Assembly (NCBI GenBank): GCA_023436885.1
Contig: JAEZHI010000038.1
Location: forward strand, 275,371-339,370
Origin: Pseudomonadota bacterium
GTDB taxonomy: Bacteria > Pseudomonadota > Alphaproteobacteria > Rhizobiales > Pleomorphomonadaceae
Reading direction: 5' to 3'
DNA length: 64,000 bases
Shown here: one piece after another, positions 1 through 9,024 of the stretch
Position numbering within the stretch: the first letter of the stretch is position 1
How the letters are laid out: the number at the start of each line of letters is the position of its first letter
Notes under the pieces: model-generated
What the model saw: only the letters and a program-made list of their open reading frames with translations
Database searches by the model: none
What the model was told of the DNA's origin: nothing
Program-made: the position numbers and the translations under genes

Positions 1-1031
1 TTGCGACGCCGCGTTGCCGGATCTCGGCTGAGCAACAGGCCGACAATCAGCAGCCAGCGCGTATCGGGAGAGTCAACCGGGCCGTCGAGCGGCAGCATGG
101 CCGGGCATTCGCCAACCGTACGGCCGTATTCTCGTTCGCGATGAATGAGGCCGACGAACCGCCAGCCGGTGGCACCCGTCGGGTCGTCCGTCTCGTTGAG
201 CATGACGATGCCGCCATCGGCATCGCGACCTCCGAGCAGCATCTTGAGGCGCCCGTCCGGCCCACGGAAGACGTAAGGGTCGCGGTTGTCCTCTCCGATG
301 CCAAGCCCCTCCGGTCGGCCGGCAAGCACCGTTGACGGCAGCGCGTCGATGGAGAAACCATCCGAACTACGCACCGTACACTGAACTTCCATCTCCGGCT
401 TCCGGCCGTCGATATGGTCGGTGAAGAAGGCGCGAAAGCCACCTTCGCCCGGCACGGAAATCGCCGACCCTGAAAAAATGCCGCCGGCGCCGTTCGCCTG
501 GTAGACCGCATCCCCCGGTTCGAGGAAGACCGGAAGGTGCCGCCAGCGCAGGAGATCGTCGGAGACGGCATGGCCCCAGTGCATGGCATGCCAGCGCAGG
601 CGATGCGGATAGTGCTGGTAGAAGAGATGGGCTCGGCCGTCGAAGCGACCGAAGCCGTTGGGGTCGTTCATCCAACCGAATGGGGGGCGGAAGTGATAGC
701 TCGCGAGTTCCCTAGGTGTTTGGGCCGGCCCGCCGTGCAACAGGCTGATGCCAAAATCCAGCACATTCAGAGGGTCGTAGGCATAGACCGCCGAAAGCAA
801 AGTGGTCGCCGGATCACAGCTGAGATGATCGATTGGCTCGGCGACGACAATCCGATGCCGTTCGAAGGCATCCGTCCGTCGGGCAACGATCTTGCCGCTA
901 CCCAAGGTGACGACAGCGGGTTCAGATCCTCTTGCCATGACGAAGAGCTCGATGGTCTGGCCCGGAGTCACCGGGGCAAAGGAAACGGTGATGCGGCCGG
1001 TCTCGACATTCGGCGAAACTGCTTTGGACAT
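1..1031 (-). CDS. GH32 beta-fructosidase (sucrose/fructan hydrolase), 3' end outside window
   Basis: Likely hydrolyses beta-fructosidic bonds of sucrose or fructans. Seen: ATG at 1031, 343 residues before the window ends. The GH32 hallmarks occur in order: WMNDPNG at residues 120-126 (Asp123 nucleophile), FSGSA near 186-190, RDP at 250-252 (transition-state stabiliser) and ECP at 308-310 (Glu acid/base). The C-terminal beta-sandwich is missing because of the window edge. About 119 residues precede WMNDPNG, far more than in typical cytoplasmic GH32 enzymes, and no signal peptide is visible. The gene starts 2 nt after the upstream permease stop, so it is the last visible gene of the operon. A fructokinase in the same operon supports sucrose or fructo-oligosaccharide as substrate; the exact substrate is inferred. 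Confidence 0.9.
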   Translation of the reverse strand, partial: MSKAVSPNVETGRITVSFAPVTPGQTIELFVMARGSEPAVVTLGSGKIVARRTDAFERHRIVVAEPIDHLSCDPATTLLSAVYAYDPLNVLDFGISLLHGGPAQTPRELASYHFRPPFGWMNDPNGFGRFDGRAHLFYQHYPHRLRWHAMHWGHAVSDDLLRWRHLPVFLEPGDAVYQANGAGGIFSGSAISVPGEGGFRAFFTDHIDGRKPEMEVQCTVRSSDGFSIDALPSTVLAGRPEGLGIGEDNRDPYVFRGPDGRLKMLLGGRDADGGIVMLNETDDPTGATGWRFVGLIHREREYGRTVGECPAMLPLDGPVDSPDTRWLLIVGLLLSRDPATRRR

Positions 1032-1033
1032 GG

Positions 1034-1912
1034 TCAACCTTTCACCGCGGAGCCAACGAACGAGCTGATGAACCAGCGCTGGAACGCCAGGTAAAAAACG
1101 AGGATGGGGATCATCATCAGCACCGAGGCGGCCATGGCTCGGTCCCAGAAGATGCTGTCCTGACCGAAGAACGTGGCGATGGCGACGGAGATCGGCCGGG
1201 CATAATCGGTCTGGGTGATGAGGATCGGCCAGAGATACTGGTTCCAGGTCTCGATGCCCATCAGGATGGAAACCGTGGCAAGTGCCGGCAGGCTCAGAGG
1301 CATGAAGATCGACCACCATGTGCGGAAGATCGAAGCGCCGTCCACGGAGGCTGCCTCGAACAGCTCATTCGGCAGTTGCGCGAAGAACTGATAGAAGAGG
1401 AAGGTGTAGAGGGGGCTCGCCACAAACGGCAGGATCTGCGCCGTGAAGGTGTCGGACAGGCCGGCCCGCGACACGATGATCAGCAGCGGCATGATGATGC
1501 TCTCCTGCGGGATCACGTAGAGAGCGATGATCAGCGACAGGATCAGCGCCCGTCCCGGCAAACTGCCCCAAGCCAGGATGAAGCCGGCCATCGAATTGAT
1601 GATCAGGCCGAGGCTGACGGTTGATCCGAGGATCAGCAGCGAGTTGCCGAGATAGCGGCCGAAGGCCAGCTCGCCGGCAAAATTTCCGACCTCGCGGAAG
1701 TTATTGAGGGTGGGATTGTCCACCCAGAAGGCCCGGAACGAGCCCATGTCGGCGAGAATCTGGAATCTGTCATCCTTCAGCGAGGCGATGAACAGCATGA
1801 ACAGCGGCGAGATGATCACCAGCGCGATGACGAACACCGAGATCGACTGAACGATGCGGTAGCCGTTGAGTGGCGTCGCCGGCTTGCGAGGGGAAAGGGC
1901 GAGATCAGACAT
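1034..1912 (-). CDS. Carbohydrate ABC transporter permease, MalG type
   Basis: Inner-membrane subunit of a binding-protein-dependent sugar importer (292 aa). Hydrophobic segments near residues 20-43, 88-115, 121-148, 160-180 and the C-terminus fit a six-TM MalG-type permease. The EAA loop that contacts the ATPase is visible at about 183-200 (ELFEAASVDGAS). It overlaps the preceding MalF-type gene by 8 bp and is followed 2 nt later by GH32, showing tight co-transcription. The substrate is inferred as sucrose or a fructo-oligosaccharide from GH32 and fructokinase. Confidence 0.93.
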   Translation of the reverse strand: MSDLALSPRKPATPLNGYRIVQSISVFVIALVIISPLFMLFIASLKDDRFQILADMGSFRAFWVDNPTLNNFREVGNFAGELAFGRYLGNSLLILGSTVSLGLIINSMAGFILAWGSLPGRALILSLIIALYVIPQESIIMPLLIIVSRAGLSDTFTAQILPFVASPLYTFLFYQFFAQLPNELFEAASVDGASIFRTWWSIFMPLSLPALATVSILMGIETWNQYLWPILITQTDYARPISVAIATFFGQDSIFWDRAMAASVLMMIPILVFYLAFQRWFISSFVGSAVKG

Positions 1913-2840
1913 CGAAGCGCCTCATGAGCCTGCGCTGAATGAGCGCGATGACCAGGACGATCAGGAACAGGATCACCGAGACGGCGGAGGCATAGCCGAG
2001 TTTCTGCTCCTCGAAGCCTGCCCGCACCATGTAGTGCACTACGGTCTCGGTCGACGATTTCGGCCCGCCCTGCGTCAGGATGGCGACCTGCGTGTAGAGC
2101 TTGAAGGCCTGGATGGTGGTGATGACCAGCACGAAGACATGGGTCGGACGTAGGCCCGGCATGGTCACATGCCAGAAGCGGCCCCACGGGCCGGCGCCAT
2201 CGATACGGGCGGCATCATAGAGTTCGTCGGGAATGCCCTGCATGCCGGCGAGGTAGATGATCATCTGGAAGCCATAGGCTTGCCAGGCCGACAGCAGGAC
2301 GATGGAGAACATCGCCCAATTCGGGTCGCCCAGCCAGTCGATCGGTTGGATGTGTCCGCCCGAGAGCGACACGAGGATATGGTTGAGCGGGCCGGTCGGA
2401 TACTGGAACAGCGTGCCCCAGATGACGCAGACCACCACCATCGACGTGATGGCTGGCAGGAAGAACATGCCGCGGAAGACATTCCGGAAGGGTATCCTCT
2501 GGTTCAGGATCAGCGCTGTCACGAAGGCCAGGCCGCATTGCACCGGCAGGATCCAGATGGTGAAGCGCGTGACATTCCAGAGCGATGTCCAGAACAGGTC
2601 ATCGCTGAGGATGCGCAGGAAGTTGCCGAAGCCGACGAAGCGTACCGGCGTTGGCCTTGGGACCAGCGGCTGGTTGGTCATCGCCGTCCAGAACGACAGC
2701 AGGAAGGGCGTGATCAGGAACGCGGTCATCAGCAACACCGCCGGTGCCAGCATGCCGATTTCCTGAAGGAAACGCGACCAGCCGATACGGGCAATGACGG
2801 AACGACGCCGCCGTTTTGGAACGGTTGTGAGTGCGGACAT
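1905..2840 (-). CDS. Carbohydrate ABC transporter permease, MalF type
   Basis: Second membrane subunit of the same importer (311 aa). A positively charged N-terminus (about residues 9-18) precedes the first TM segment at 29-52. The EAA loop lies near 206-225 (ELYDAARIDGAG). The 3' end overlaps the MalG-type gene by 8 bp. A 161-nt gap with stem-loops separates it from the upstream binding-protein gene, an arrangement typical of malE-malF junctions. Substrate inferred from the operon. Confidence 0.93.
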   Translation of the reverse strand: MSALTTVPKRRRRSVIARIGWSRFLQEIGMLAPAVLLMTAFLITPFLLSFWTAMTNQPLVPRPTPVRFVGFGNFLRILSDDLFWTSLWNVTRFTIWILPVQCGLAFVTALILNQRIPFRNVFRGMFFLPAITSMVVVCVIWGTLFQYPTGPLNHILVSLSGGHIQPIDWLGDPNWAMFSIVLLSAWQAYGFQMIIYLAGMQGIPDELYDAARIDGAGPWGRFWHVTMPGLRPTHVFVLVITTIQAFKLYTQVAILTQGGPKSSTETVVHYMVRAGFEEQKLGYASAVSVILFLIVLVIALIQRRLMRRFDV

Positions 2841-2958
2841 GGACCCCTCGCCGGGTAATCAAAGGCGGAAGGGGCGCGCACCCGAAGGGAAACGGGCGCG
2901 CGCCGGCGGGCCGTGCCGGGCAAACGCGGGGGGAGCGTCGTCCGGCATTCCGGCCGTA

Positions 2959-2988
2959 GGCTTCCCCGCTCCAAGGAAACGGGAAGCC
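2959..2988 (-). other. Stem-loop between binding-protein and permease genes
   Basis: An 8-bp perfect inverted repeat (GGCTTCCC / GGGAAGCC) lies just after the binding-protein stop, in the 161-nt gap before the MalF-type gene. No U-run follows on the minus strand, so it is more likely an mRNA-stabilising or processing hairpin than a terminator. A second GC-rich repeat (GGCGCGC-type arms) lies nearby at about 2873-2903. The rest of the gap holds nothing I recognise. Confidence 0.5.
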
Positions 2989-3001
2989 TGGAGCGAGAAC
3001 A

Positions 3002-4291
3002 TCACTTCCCGTTGAACGGCGGATAGCCGTCGTTGTCCGCGATGTCCTCGTCGATCTTCTTTGCGGCGGCCGTCAGTGCCTTTTGGGCATCCTCGCCGTT
3101 GAAGATCTGGTCCACGGCCTGCATGAAGGCGGAGGTAATCGTCGGATAGGCCGGGTGCGGCGGGCGAGGCACGGCGACCTTCGACGCCTGTTCGAAGGCG
3201 ACGGCCATCGGTCCACCCTCGGCATAGAGCGGCGACTGGGCGGCGAAGCTCTTGAGGCCCGGATAAGCGCTCTGGCTGACCGCATAGTCGCGATAGTCCT
3301 TGTCCTTCAAGAGGAAGCTCAGGAATTTGCCGGCTATGTCGGGATGCGCAGACTGCGTTGTGATCGCCCAGATCCAGGTGCCGTCGGGGCTGGCACTCTT
3401 GTCGCCGAACTTCGGCAAGGGCATCGCCACCACGTCATCCTTCATCTTGGCGGCGGCTTCGGCATAGAACCAGTGACCGCCCCAGGCGAGCGCCGCCGGC
3501 TGACCGTCAGCATAGAACTGATTGGTGCCCGATGACATCGGCACAACCCAGCCGTTCTTTACCCACTTCTGCATCATGGTCAGCGCATCGACACATGGCT
3601 TGCTATCGAGCACGCCTTCGGCCTTCCAGGTCTTGCGGTCGATCAGGTCGCAGCCGAAGGAGTTGAGGATTGGCTGATAGGCATAGGTGATCCACTCGGT
3701 CTTGATGCCGTAGCCGCGGAATGTGTCGATCGGCCATTTGACGCCATCCACCTTGGCAAGTTTGGCGAGGTTGTCCTCGAACTCGGCGCGCGTCCAGGCA
3801 TCGTCTACCGACTTCGGAATGCGGGCACCGATCTTCTCAAGATATTTCTTGTTGCCGTAGAGCACCACCGAGCTGTCGGTGAGGCCGATGGCATAGAGCT
3901 CCTTGTCGATAGGGTAGGTACCCTGCGCGACATTGGACGCCGTCATGTCGTCGATGAGGTCCTTGTCGATGTAGCTCTTGAGCGGCTTGAGGTAGCCCGA
4001 CCATACGTAGTTGGCGAGGAAGGGCGCATCGAGTTCCATGATATCGGGCAACTGCTTGGACATCACGGCCGACGAGAATTTCTCGTTATAGGCGTCGTGA
4101 GGAGCGTAGATCAGCTCGATATCGACATCCGGATTGGCCGCCTCGAAGCGCTCGGCCACCTTGCCGTAGAGCGCCACCCAGCCGGGATCACCCTGGTGCA
4201 TCATGCGCACGACGGTCTTGGCGTCGGCAGCTGTCGCAATCGCCATCAGTGCGGTGGTAGCGACAAGAGCCTTAAGTAAACGATTACCCAT
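3002..4291 (-). CDS. Sugar ABC transporter substrate-binding protein
   Basis: Periplasmic solute-binding protein (429 aa) of the MalE/family 1 type. The ATG at 4291 is chosen because GGAGGA lies about 8 nt upstream; in-frame starts further upstream overlap that ribosome site. Signal peptide: MGNRLLKALVATTALMAIATAADA, shown here only as a basic N-region, hydrophobic core and ADA cleavage near residue 24. The body has the usual acidic, aromatic-rich SBP composition. It lies 38 nt after the lacI stop and heads the binding protein-permease-permease-GH32 run. Sucrose/fructan specificity is inferred from neighbours. Confidence 0.92.
   Translation of the reverse strand: MGNRLLKALVATTALMAIATAADAKTVVRMMHQGDPGWVALYGKVAERFEAANPDVDIELIYAPHDAYNEKFSSAVMSKQLPDIMELDAPFLANYVWSGYLKPLKSYIDKDLIDDMTASNVAQGTYPIDKELYAIGLTDSSVVLYGNKKYLEKIGARIPKSVDDAWTRAEFEDNLAKLAKVDGVKWPIDTFRGYGIKTEWITYAYQPILNSFGCDLIDRKTWKAEGVLDSKPCVDALTMMQKWVKNGWVVPMSSGTNQFYADGQPAALAWGGHWFYAEAAAKMKDDVVAMPLPKFGDKSASPDGTWIWAITTQSAHPDIAGKFLSFLLKDKDYRDYAVSQSAYPGLKSFAAQSPLYAEGGPMAVAFEQASKVAVPRPPHPAYPTITSAFMQAVDQIFNGEDAQKALTAAAKKIDEDIADNDGYPPFNGK
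4275..4286. promoter_or_regulatory. Possible LacI-family operator at start of binding-protein gene
   Basis: GTAAACGATTAC, an imperfect palindrome with central CG, lies just inside the binding-protein coding start. A related site (GTTATCGTTTAC, read on plus) lies at 5397-5408 upstream of lacI. LacI-family operators commonly have a central CpG. The two related copies bracket the regulator gene, but both are imperfect. Confidence 0.3.
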
Positions 4292-4329
4292 CTTGAACAT
4301 CTCCTCCACTCATCGGTTTCCTCGCCAGC

Positions 4330-5328
4330 TCAGACGGAAGCTCGCTCCACGAGCTGGAATGGGAGCAGTTTCAGCCCCCTCTCCGGCGGTTCTGCCGCCT
4401 GAAGTATTTCCGCTGCCATCCGGCCCATTGCCCGGTGGGGCAGGGCCATGGTGGTAAGCGGTGGGTCGAGGCGCGAGGCGATATCGACTTGGTTGTCGAA
4501 GCCCGCGACAGCGACATCGTCGGGAATGCTGGCCCCTACCTTGCGGAGTGCCGCATAGACCTCCATGGCAACGCGATCGTTGCCACAGAGGATGGCGTCG
4601 GGCCGGTCGGAGCCGGCCATCAATTCGGTAACGTGCTGAACCACAAGGCTGCGGGCCCGATCGGCGTAGACGGCGCGCTTGACCGCCGGAAGCACGGCTG
4701 CTGGTTCCAGTCCAGCCTCATCAAGTGCCGCACGAAATCCGCGTTCGCGAAGCTCCCCAGCCAGAAGGCCAGGCAGGTTGATGAAGGCAATCCTGCGCCG
4801 GCCGGCATCGATCAGGTGGCTGGCAATCGTGTGTCCGGCCGCCTCCTCGTCCGGCACCAGCGAGGTGACCCGTCCGGACGCATCGCGGCAGTTGATCATC
4901 ACCCCAATGCGGTCGGCAAGCTCCGGCGGCAGGGCGACTTCCTTGTGATACATCGCCGCATAACCGATGGCGCGTGGCCGAAACCGGCTGACGTCCTCAT
5001 AGACCTTGGTAATGTCGCGATCGCCACCGATCGTGGTGAAAAACACCGAGAGATCGGCCTTGCGAGCGGAGTTGTCGAGACCGCGGATGATCTCCGTGGC
5101 AAAGGGCGAGGTCAGAAGCTCATCGCCGATGATAGCAATCAGCGGCATCCAGCCCTGCCGCATGCTGCGAGCGGCAAAATTGGTGACATAGCCGAGCTCT
5201 TCGGCGATCTTGCGAATCCGATCGCGCGTCTCATCGGCCATGCGGACCGAGCCGCCATGCAGTGCACCGGAGACGGTCTTGACCGACACCCCGGCAATGC
5301 TGGCGATATCCTGCAGCGAAACGGCCAA
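4330..5328 (-). CDS. LacI-family transcriptional regulator of the sucrose/fructan operon
   Basis: Probable repressor (332 aa). The N-terminal helix-turn-helix (VSLQDIASIAGVSVKTVSG) starts almost at residue 2, followed by a periplasmic-binding-like effector domain. The start is taken as TTG at 5328: GGAGGAG sits 8 nt upstream and the HTH begins immediately after. An upstream in-frame ATG would add 21 residues of non-conserved sequence. The gene lies inside the operon it probably controls, between the fructokinase and the binding protein. The effector is unknown; a sucrose- or fructose-derived sugar is inferred. Confidence 0.9.
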   Translation of the reverse strand: MAVSLQDIASIAGVSVKTVSGALHGGSVRMADETRDRIRKIAEELGYVTNFAARSMRQGWMPLIAIIGDELLTSPFATEIIRGLDNSARKADLSVFFTTIGGDRDITKVYEDVSRFRPRAIGYAAMYHKEVALPPELADRIGVMINCRDASGRVTSLVPDEEAAGHTIASHLIDAGRRRIAFINLPGLLAGELRERGFRAALDEAGLEPAAVLPAVKRAVYADRARSLVVQHVTELMAGSDRPDAILCGNDRVAMEVYAALRKVGASIPDDVAVAGFDNQVDIASRLDPPLTTMALPHRAMGRMAAEILQAAEPPERGLKLLPFQLVERASV

Positions 5329-5396
5329 GATCAGCTCTCCTCCAGAGCCTGACATCCGCGCTGGTCTCCCGAACCAGCTGCGGCTTTCCACTTGAG

Positions 5397-5408
5397 TTAT
5401 CGTTTACC
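5397..5408. promoter_or_regulatory. Possible LacI-family operator upstream of lacI
   Basis: GTTATCGTTTAC with central CG, inside the 167-nt gap between the fructokinase stop (5496) and the lacI start (5328). It resembles the site at 4275-4286 read on the opposite strand. Extending outwards gives further paired bases (TTG...CAA). It may mark an internal promoter for lacI and the downstream transport genes. No convincing -35/-10 pair was identified. Confidence 0.3.
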
Positions 5409-5495
5409 CAATGCCACCGCTGCAAACGCCTGTCAAGGTGTTAACCGTCGCACATGCGATAGCGCGGGCTCACCGCGACCCAAGTTCGCGCGAAC

Positions 5496-6431
5496 CTACG
5501 AATTCTCTTTCCAAAGAAATGCCGCGCCGCGCACGCCCGAGCTGTCGCCGTGCTTGGCCTTGCGGATCGGTGTTGCCACACTGTCGCTGAACACCAGCCT
5601 GCTACCTTCGCCATTCCAGAGGTTGGTGCGAGAGGCGAGAAGCTTCGGCACGTCGTCGTAGAGCTCGTCCACGTTGCTCATGCCGCCGCCCAGCACGAAC
5701 ACATCCGGATCGACCAGATCGATGATCAGCGCCAGGGACCGGGCGAGGCGGTCGACATAGCGCTCGTAGACAGCGAGGGCTGCGGCATCGCCAGTTCGCT
5801 TCAGTTCCATGACCTCGGAGCCTTTGCGGGCAACGCCGGTCGTTGTCTTGTAATCGAGCTCGAAGCCGGTGCCTGAGCAGAACATTTCGAGACAGCCGTG
5901 CCGGCCGCACCAGCACTTGGGGCCGGGGTATTCGCCTTCCTTTGGCCAGGGCAGCGAATAGTGGCCGATCTCGCCGGCCAATCCCTGGAAGCCATTGTGG
6001 CTCTTGCCCTTGATCGCAATGCCGCCACCGTGCCCGGTGCCAAGGATGATGCCCACTACCACGTCGAGCCCGGCGCCGGCGCCATCCACCGCTTCTGATA
6101 CCGCGAGACAGTTGCCGTCATTGGCGAGCCGGACAGGACGACCGAGAGCCGCCTCGAGATCGCGACCGAGCGGCTTGCCGTTCAGCCAGAAGGCATTGGA
6201 GTTGCGGATGAGGCCGGTCAGTGGGTTGGGGCTGCCGGGCAGGCCGATGCCGACACTGCCCGTTTCGCCGGTTGCCGTTTCGACATGGGTGACCAGTTCG
6301 AGAACTGCCCGGATCGAGGCGTCGTAATCCTCACGCGGCGTCGGGATACGGTGCCGGCACAGCTCGACGCCTTGAGCATCAAGCCCGATGACTTCCATCT
6401 TCGTACCGCCCCAGTCGATCCCGATATACAT
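5496..6431 (-). CDS. mak: Fructokinase, ROK family (Mak-like)
   Basis: Phosphorylates fructose released by the GH32 enzyme to fructose-6-phosphate (311 aa). Seen: ATP-binding DWGGTK at residues 6-11, catalytic Asp105 in AND, the ROK zinc site His157 with Cys173, Cys175 and Cys180, and a C-terminal KAKHGDSSGVRGAA stretch that I recall as near-identical in E. coli Mak (manno(fructo)kinase). Length matches Mak (about 302 aa). It follows the ATPase gene by 27 nt. Mannose or glucosamine could be secondary substrates. Confidence 0.9.
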   Translation of the reverse strand: MYIGIDWGGTKMEVIGLDAQGVELCRHRIPTPREDYDASIRAVLELVTHVETATGETGSVGIGLPGSPNPLTGLIRNSNAFWLNGKPLGRDLEAALGRPVRLANDGNCLAVSEAVDGAGAGLDVVVGIILGTGHGGGIAIKGKSHNGFQGLAGEIGHYSLPWPKEGEYPGPKCWCGRHGCLEMFCSGTGFELDYKTTTGVARKGSEVMELKRTGDAAALAVYERYVDRLARSLALIIDLVDPDVFVLGGGMSNVDELYDDVPKLLASRTNLWNGEGSRLVFSDSVATPIRKAKHGDSSGVRGAAFLWKENS

Positions 6432-6458
6432 CCTGCCGTCTCCTGCCCCTAGTTCTGA

Positions 6459-7457
<999 letters not shown>

Positions 7458-7477
7458 GCAACCTCCCAGACGCCGGC

Positions 7478-7512
7478 TTGACAACAAAACAAAGTGATTT
7501 AATCTAATTGGC
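7478..7512 (+). promoter_or_regulatory. Candidate sigma-70 promoter for the mannosidase operon
   Basis: TTGACA at 7478-7483, 16-nt spacer, then TAATCT at 7500-7505. The expected start is near 7512, giving a leader of about 65 nt before the ATG at 7577. An imperfect palindrome (TGATTTAATCTA) overlaps the -10 and could be a repressor site for this divergent intergenic region (7458-7576). Confidence 0.4.
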
Positions 7513-7576
7513 GTTGGTTTGGGAAGCCGTAATTTATGCAACGAGTGGCTTCCACCGAACCTGGGAGGAAAAAGCG

Positions 7577-8872
7577 ATGAGGAAATCCCTGTTGGCGGCG
7601 CTTGCCGCCGCAACGGCGCTCGGCTGTCTGCCTGCGGTCGCCGAAAATCTGGTCACCAGCGATCGTGTCGGTCCGTCCGACGCCCCCAAGAAGATGGTGT
7701 TCCGCATGACTGGCGACGGCCCGTCGAGCACCGATCCGACCTGGGCGGCCGGCTATACCAAGCTCTACACCGACTTCATCAAGAACCACCCCGGCTGGCA
7801 GATCGAACTGCAGATGATGACCGGCGATATCAGCCAGGAGCAGGCTCGCATGCTCGAGCAGGCCAAGGCTGGTCATGCGCCGGATTGCGCCGCCGTCGAC
7901 AGCTTCGTGTTGCCGCTGTTCAAGCAGGCCGGGGTTCTGAAGTCGCTGTCGCCCTATTTCAAAAAGGAAGAGATCGACCAACTCTTCCCCTTCGTGCGTG
8001 ACGGTGTCACCGGCAAGGACGGCCAGATCTATGCCTGGTGGTGGTCGACCGACCTGCGTGTGCTCTATCGCAACAAGGAAATCGTTCCGAACGCACCGGA
8101 CACATGGGCGGACGCCAAGGCGGCTGCGCTCGCCTCGGTCAAGGCCGGCATGGAAGGCATCCTGTTCAACGGCAGCCGCTACGAGGGCACGACCTTTGAC
8201 TGGCTTGGCAACTTCTGGGGCCAGGGCGGCAAGCTCGTTGACGAAGCCGGCAAGCCGGTCTTTGCCGACGCCGCTAATCGTGACAAGTTCATCAAGGCCG
8301 TCAATTACTACCGCGATCTCGTCGAGTCCGGCGCTGCGCCCAAGCGCGTCGCCACCATTGGCAACTACGACGATTTCAACGCCGCCGCAGCTGCCGGCAC
8401 GACGGCGATGTTCGTCGGTGGCAACTGGCAGTATCGCCAGCTGCAGAATTCCATGGACCCGGAAGAATTCGCCAAGTGGACCTTCTCCATGCTGCCCGGT
8501 ATCACCGCCGATCAGCGTTCGACCGGTACCGGCGGCTGGACGGTTGCCGCCTTCTCGTCGGAGCCGGAAAAGGTCGAAATGTGCGCCGCGCTTGCTCGCG
8601 AGATCTACATGGGTCCGGCCAACGCCCTTCAGGAGCAGCTGCCGACCCGCGCCGATCTCTACGACAAGTATGACGTGTTCAAGAGCCCGGAAAATCAGGC
8701 CTTCGCCAAGGCTTTGAAGGTCGGCCAAGCACGTCCTGGCGTACTGATCTATCCGGAAATCTCCAACCAGATCCAGATCATGATGGGCAAGGTGCTGACC
8801 GGCGCCGCGGCCACCGACGCAGCCGTCGACGAAGCCTTCAAGGCGACGCTCGACGCCTACGCCCGGCTTTGA
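7577..8872 (+). CDS. Sugar ABC transporter substrate-binding protein
   Basis: Periplasmic sugar-binding protein (431 aa). ATG at 7577 follows GGGAGGA by 7 nt. The signal peptide has a basic start (MRKSLL), an Ala/Leu core and AVA cleavage near residue 22. The GH38 mannosidase three genes downstream suggests an alpha-mannoside or manno-oligosaccharide ligand; this is inference. Three consecutive hairpins separate it from the permease genes. Confidence 0.92.
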   Translation: MRKSLLAALAAATALGCLPAVAENLVTSDRVGPSDAPKKMVFRMTGDGPSSTDPTWAAGYTKLYTDFIKNHPGWQIELQMMTGDISQEQARMLEQAKAGHAPDCAAVDSFVLPLFKQAGVLKSLSPYFKKEEIDQLFPFVRDGVTGKDGQIYAWWWSTDLRVLYRNKEIVPNAPDTWADAKAAALASVKAGMEGILFNGSRYEGTTFDWLGNFWGQGGKLVDEAGKPVFADAANRDKFIKAVNYYRDLVESGAAPKRVATIGNYDDFNAAAAAGTTAMFVGGNWQYRQLQNSMDPEEFAKWTFSMLPGITADQRSTGTGGWTVAAFSSEPEKVEMCAALAREIYMGPANALQEQLPTRADLYDKYDVFKSPENQAFAKALKVGQARPGVLIYPEISNQIQIMMGKVLTGAAATDAAVDEAFKATLDAYARL

Positions 8873-8880
8873 ACTCCCCA

Positions 8881-8909
8881 GCCCGTCATTCCTCCTCCTG
8901 ATGACGGGC
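8881..8909 (+). other. Stem-loop 1 after binding-protein gene
   Basis: Perfect 9-bp inverted repeat GCCCGTCAT / ATGACGGGC (8881-8889 and 8901-8909) directly after the binding-protein stop. It is the first of three hairpins in the 152-nt gap. Confidence 0.6.
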
Positions 8910-8923
8910 GCTTCCGGCGGGAC

Positions 8924-8953
8924 GGCGGCTCCGATCGGTAGTTCGGAGCCGCC
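8924..8953 (+). other. Stem-loop 2 after binding-protein gene
   Basis: Perfect 11-bp inverted repeat GGCGGCTCCGA / TCGGAGCCGCC with an 8-nt loop, between stem-loops 1 and 3. No U-run follows, so an RNA-stabilising role is likelier than termination. Confidence 0.6.
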
Positions 8954-8968
8954 TCCACCCTGACCAGG

Positions 8969-8997
8969 GCGGCCGCCCTTCGGCGGCCGCTTTTATT
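8969..8997 (+). terminator. Intrinsic terminator/attenuator between binding-protein and permease genes
   Basis: A 9-bp perfect stem (GCGGCCGCC / GGCGGCCGC) with CTTC loop, followed by TTTTATT. It sits 28 nt before the permease ATG, inside the apparent operon. It is probably a partial terminator that makes the binding protein more abundant than the membrane subunits. Confidence 0.7.
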
Positions 8998-9024
8998 CCG
9001 CCGAACCAGCGAATAGAGGTCCCC

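Noticed and set aside
2169..2858. 229-aa plus-strand frame opposite the MalF-type permease (and similar long antisense frames elsewhere)
   Set aside because: Shadow frame caused by GC-rich codon usage; charged low-complexity product and no ribosome site.
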